DNA of 64,000 bases from Anaerolineaceae bacterium UBA1363 (GTDB lineage: Bacteria > Chloroflexota > Anaerolineae > Anaerolineales > Anaerolineaceae), in the NCBI GenBank assembly GCA_002306055.1, contig DBRR01000017.1, forward strand, positions 9,754-73,753, in the 5' to 3' direction. The position numbers were made by a program, and so were the translations under genes. Below the pieces are notes generated by a model. It was not told the DNA's origin and made no database searches. It saw only the letters and a list, made by a program, of their open reading frames with translations. Shown here in pieces: positions 61,969 through 64,000 of the stretch. Every line of letters starts with the position of its first letter. Within the stretch, counting starts at the first letter, position 1.

Positions 61969-62865
61969 TCAATCGATTACTTTCAGACACCAGTAAAGAG
62001 CTTCGGTCTTTTCGGGGTTAAATTTTAGAACAACACAGTAGCGCCCTGGCATTAGTTCTTGCGCAGGCTCCAATACACTCATATTGTTTTCCGCTGGAGT
62101 AGCTGAGTAAGGGATGGCTTCGCCCTTCTCGTTTATCAACTGCAGCTTATCGAGAGTAACGAAGAGAGCGTTAATCACGACAGAAGGTTTTTTATTGGCC
62201 AGCTGTGGGATGCCTTCTTCTGTTTCCGGGAGGGTGTAAAAGAGCTCCATCTCGGCGTATTGACCTCCGTTAAGGGCAAAAACGCCTTCAGAAGGTGGTT
62301 GCGTCACAAGGACCGGGGTCGGACGGGAGAGGAAAGGTATCTCAACGTTTAAGAGTGTGGTGCCAATCAGGATCCCGATGATGATGAAAACGGTCAGAGT
62401 CAAGCCGTAAAGCAGAATGTCCAGCCAGGGCCGGCGTGCAGCAGGCGTAGCAACTGGCTGCGGTGCGGCAACCGGTTGGGGGCTGACGGCAACAGGCTGT
62501 GGCTGAGGCGCAGGGCGATCTGCCTGGGCAGAGGCAGCGACGTTTGCTGCAGCCTGTGAAGGGGTCTTAAAAACGCCGATGGGCTTGGTGTAGTCCGAAA
62601 GCTTCTCCCCAGGTTTGGGCGGGATGTATTTTTTACGTTCAATGAAAGCCAGCCCACGCTGGGCCGGGCGGTTGGCAGGATCTATCTCGAGGGCCTTTTT
62701 GAGGAAAATAGTCTGCTTTTCTTCATCTTCAATAATGGCAGCGAGCCAAACCCAAACATTAGCGTTTTCAGGCTCCTCAACAATCGCATCCTTGAGATGC
62801 ACCAGGGCCTGTTCCATCATGCCTGATTTTGCCGCGTCGATACCTTGTTGAAGTGATGAAGTCAT
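61969..62865 (-). CDS. TPR protein with one TM helix and an extracellular domain
   Basis: A 298-aa protein. The first 90 residues form about two TPR-like repeats ('AKSGMMEQALVHLKDAIVEE', 'ALEIDPANRPAQRGLAFIER'). A Pro/Ala/Gln-rich linker (about 115-155) leads to a TM helix (about 160-182, 'ILLYGLTLTVFIIIGILIG'). A beta-rich C-terminal domain of about 115 residues follows, with a pair of cysteines near the end ('RYCVVLKF...YWCLK'). I start at ATG 62865 behind GGAGA. It probably links cytosolic and outer events, but no function is known. It heads the operon with nfnAB, GH4 and DUF1232. Confidence 0.75.
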   Translation of the reverse strand: MTSSLQQGIDAAKSGMMEQALVHLKDAIVEEPENANVWVWLAAIIEDEEKQTIFLKKALEIDPANRPAQRGLAFIERKKYIPPKPGEKLSDYTKPIGVFKTPSQAAANVAASAQADRPAPQPQPVAVSPQPVAAPQPVATPAARRPWLDILLYGLTLTVFIIIGILIGTTLLNVEIPFLSRPTPVLVTQPPSEGVFALNGGQYAEMELFYTLPETEEGIPQLANKKPSVVINALFVTLDKLQLINEKGEAIPYSATPAENNMSVLEPAQELMPGRYCVVLKFNPEKTEALYWCLKVID

Positions 62866-62975
62866 GTCGGGTTCTCCAGTCAGACTTAAAGATTGCACAT
62901 TTTATACCAGATTAAGTTTACCACAGGGAGCTTTTTACTGGAAGATTATAATAGCCCCTCAGAAATGGAGAATAC

Positions 62976-63467
62976 ATGCTAATTGGATTAATGACCGATA
63001 CTCACAACAATCGACCCGGTGTGCGTTATGCCCTCGATATTTTCAGAGCACTGGGCATCCGGGTCATCTTGCATGCGGGCGATTTGATCTCGGCCGAGCT
63101 TTTGGAAGAATTCAAAGATTTTTCTTTGTTTTTGTCTTTTGGGAATGGCGATGATTCATTTTACATTTCTACGAAGGCTGAGAGGTTATCGGATAGGTTT
63201 GAATGTGAGCAAATGCTTGATTTGAACCTGGCTGACAAGCGCATCTTTATGATCCACGGCGATCAAAGGACAGAGTTGGAGAAAAGGATCACGAGCGGCG
63301 GCTATGATTACGTCATCCATGGGCACTCGCATCGCTTTCGGAATGAGAAGGTCGGATCCAGCCGTGTGATCAATCCGGGTGCATTGGGGGGGAAGTTTGT
63401 GGGGGAGAGGTCTTTTGCGACGCTGGATCTTATAAAGGATGAGTTGCAGCGGTATTTTTTGCAATAA
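62976..63467 (+). CDS. YfcE/MJ0936-type phosphodiesterase
   Basis: A 163-aa metallophosphoesterase of the small MJ0936/YfcE family. All metal ligand motifs are visible: 'GLMTDTHNN', 'ILHAGDLIS', 'FGNGDD', 'MIHGD', 'VIHGHSHRFR' and 'INPGAL'. Such proteins hydrolyse cyclic-nucleotide-like or other phosphodiesters in vitro; the natural substrate is unknown. A TATAAT at 62947-62952 lies 23 nt before the ATG. Confidence 0.92.
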   Translation: MLIGLMTDTHNNRPGVRYALDIFRALGIRVILHAGDLISAELLEEFKDFSLFLSFGNGDDSFYISTKAERLSDRFECEQMLDLNLADKRIFMIHGDQRTELEKRITSGGYDYVIHGHSHRFRNEKVGSSRVINPGALGGKFVGERSFATLDLIKDELQRYFLQ

Positions 63468-63547
63468 GAATATGCCGTCAGGCCGTTTTTGGTTCATTCC
63501 AACGGGAAGGTGTTTTATGTGAATTTTAGAGTGGAAAATTCGAACCC

Positions 63548-63576
63548 TTGCGAAAAGGCGGGGGTGCATGTATAAT
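63548..63576 (+). promoter_or_regulatory. Promoter of tRNA-Pro(GGG)
   Basis: TTGCGA (63548-63553), 17-nt spacer, TATAAT (63571-63576). Confidence 0.65.
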
Positions 63577-63585
63577 GCATGTTCT

Positions 63586-63660
63586 CGGGGCGTGGCGCAG
63601 TCCGGCTAGCGTGCTTGCATGGGGTGCAAGAGGTCGAAGGTTCAAATCCTTTCGCCCCGA
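63586..63660 (+). tRNA. tRNA-Pro (anticodon GGG)
   Basis: The acceptor stem CGGGGCG/CGCCCCG with discriminator A is identical to the other proline tRNA. The anticodon stem CTTGC/GCAAG carries the loop ATGGGGT, giving anticodon GGG. The T arm is GAAGG-TTCAAAT-CCTTT. CCA is not encoded. Confidence 0.92.
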
Positions 63661-63665
63661 CAGAG

Positions 63666-63696
63666 AAGACCCTGGGAGGAATCCTTGGGTCTTTTG
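63666..63696 (+). terminator. Terminator after tRNA-Pro(GGG)
   Basis: AAGACCC/GGGTCTT with an inner GGA/TCC pairing and a following TTT. Confidence 0.8.
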
Positions 63697-63728
63697 ATTC
63701 CAGGATAGACAATAAGAACTAAGGCGTA

Positions 63729-63772
63729 CGGATGGGCTCGCGTGCCCGCGAAACAGGGTATTAGTCCATCCG
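63729..63772. repeat. REP-like imperfect palindrome, family B, inverted copy
   Basis: CGGATGG...CCATCCG, 44 nt, the reverse complement of 1530-1573 with few changes. Confidence 0.75.
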
Positions 63773-63823
63773 TATTCGAGTATGTTCCAAAATGAAAGAC
63801 TGTTTCCATCAATGGATGCCAAC

Positions 63824-63851
63824 GTAGGGGTGACGCATGCGTCACCCCGAC
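63824..63851. repeat. Family C palindrome variant
   Basis: GTAGGGGTGACGCATGCGTC followed by ACCCCGAC; compare 2159-2186. Arm changes are compensated on both sides (G-C to A-T in GGCGACG/GGTGACG), which points to selection on the stem or to a subfamily. Confidence 0.7.
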
Positions 63852-63908
63852 CAAGGGATTGTTTCCCCAATAAATAAAATCGAATGGTTGTTGAATCTGT
63901 GCGGTGGG

Positions 63909-63987
63909 AGTAAACCCCCACCGTACGGAGTAAACCCCCACCGTACGAAGTAAACCTAACCGAACGAAATAAATCACCACCGTACGG
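63909..63987. repeat. Four tandem 20-bp units
   Basis: AGTAAACCCCCACCGTACGG repeated four times with increasing decay in the third unit (19 nt). The last unit runs straight into a new family B palindrome cut by the window end. The stretch from 63697 to the end holds only repeats. Confidence 0.8.
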
Positions 63988-64000
63988 ATGGGCTCGCGTG

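Noticed and set aside
63526..63980. Minus-strand frames at the window end
   Set aside because: They run through the tRNA-Pro gene, its terminator and tandem repeats.

Overview
The window reads as chromosome of a Chloroflexota bacterium, most likely of the Anaerolineae. The signs are giant GT39/DUF2298 membrane proteins, a mevalonate-kinase plus isopentenyl-phosphate-kinase pair, Pro/Thr-rich lipoproteins, a topoisomerase I with an added N-terminal zinc ribbon, and a fused NfnA-NfnB enzyme. This placement comes from protein content only; no rRNA is present. Coding DNA is about 50-55% GC by eye. Two stretches are clearly AT-richer: the restriction-modification block (40.6-43.5 kb) and a channel gene (53.3-55.2 kb).

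Layout. 1-6.6 kb (+): end of rimM, dprA, a repeat-rich gap with a broken and an intact REP-associated tyrosine transposase (RAYT), topA, and an unknown two-TM protein. 6.7-11.0 kb (-): ubiA-like, mevalonate kinase, isopentenyl phosphate kinase, dgt, greA as a compact run. 11.2-31.0 kb (+): lepA, a flippase-like/LPG-synthase TM protein, GT4, a methyltransferase, four large GT39/DUF2298 membrane proteins (one of 1753 aa fusing both families), cmk and a sensor kinase. Most junctions overlap by 1-4 nt. 31.1-38.1 kb (+): rpoC without rpoB, behind a strong promoter and an attenuator-like hairpin, then gyrA. 38.1-43.5 kb (-): HD hydrolase, SanA-like protein, PhnD-like lipoprotein, a frameshifted small membrane gene, a DNA methyltransferase and a PD-(D/E)xK endonuclease. 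43.6-52.7 kb: adenosine-specific kinase, rdgB, DUF177, metG, a uvrC-led minus-strand operon (with an unlisted 34-aa membrane peptide) and mutL. 52.7-55.6 kb: an AT-rich CASTOR/POLLUX-like channel gene between near-identical direct repeats, with a relic of a tyrosine-recombinase C-terminus. 55.6-64.0 kb: tRNA-Pro(CGG), ettA, csp, DUF1232, GH4, fused nfnAB, a TPR protein, a YfcE-like phosphodiesterase, tRNA-Pro(GGG) and a repeat-rich end.

How the parts fit: the minus-strand isoprenoid genes could supply polyprenyl phosphate used by the UbiA enzyme and, as lipid-linked sugars, by the adjacent GT-C membrane enzymes; the two modules sit back to back. Information-processing genes (dprA, topA, greA, lepA, rpoC, gyrA, metG, uvrC, mutL, ettA) make up the rest of the core. 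The accessory signal lies in the gaps: at least five families of short palindromic repeats, a RAYT bracketed by inverted palindromes and carrying the same palindromes in its own reading frame, and the repeat-bracketed channel gene. Several putative promoters share an extended -10 (TGnTATAAT).
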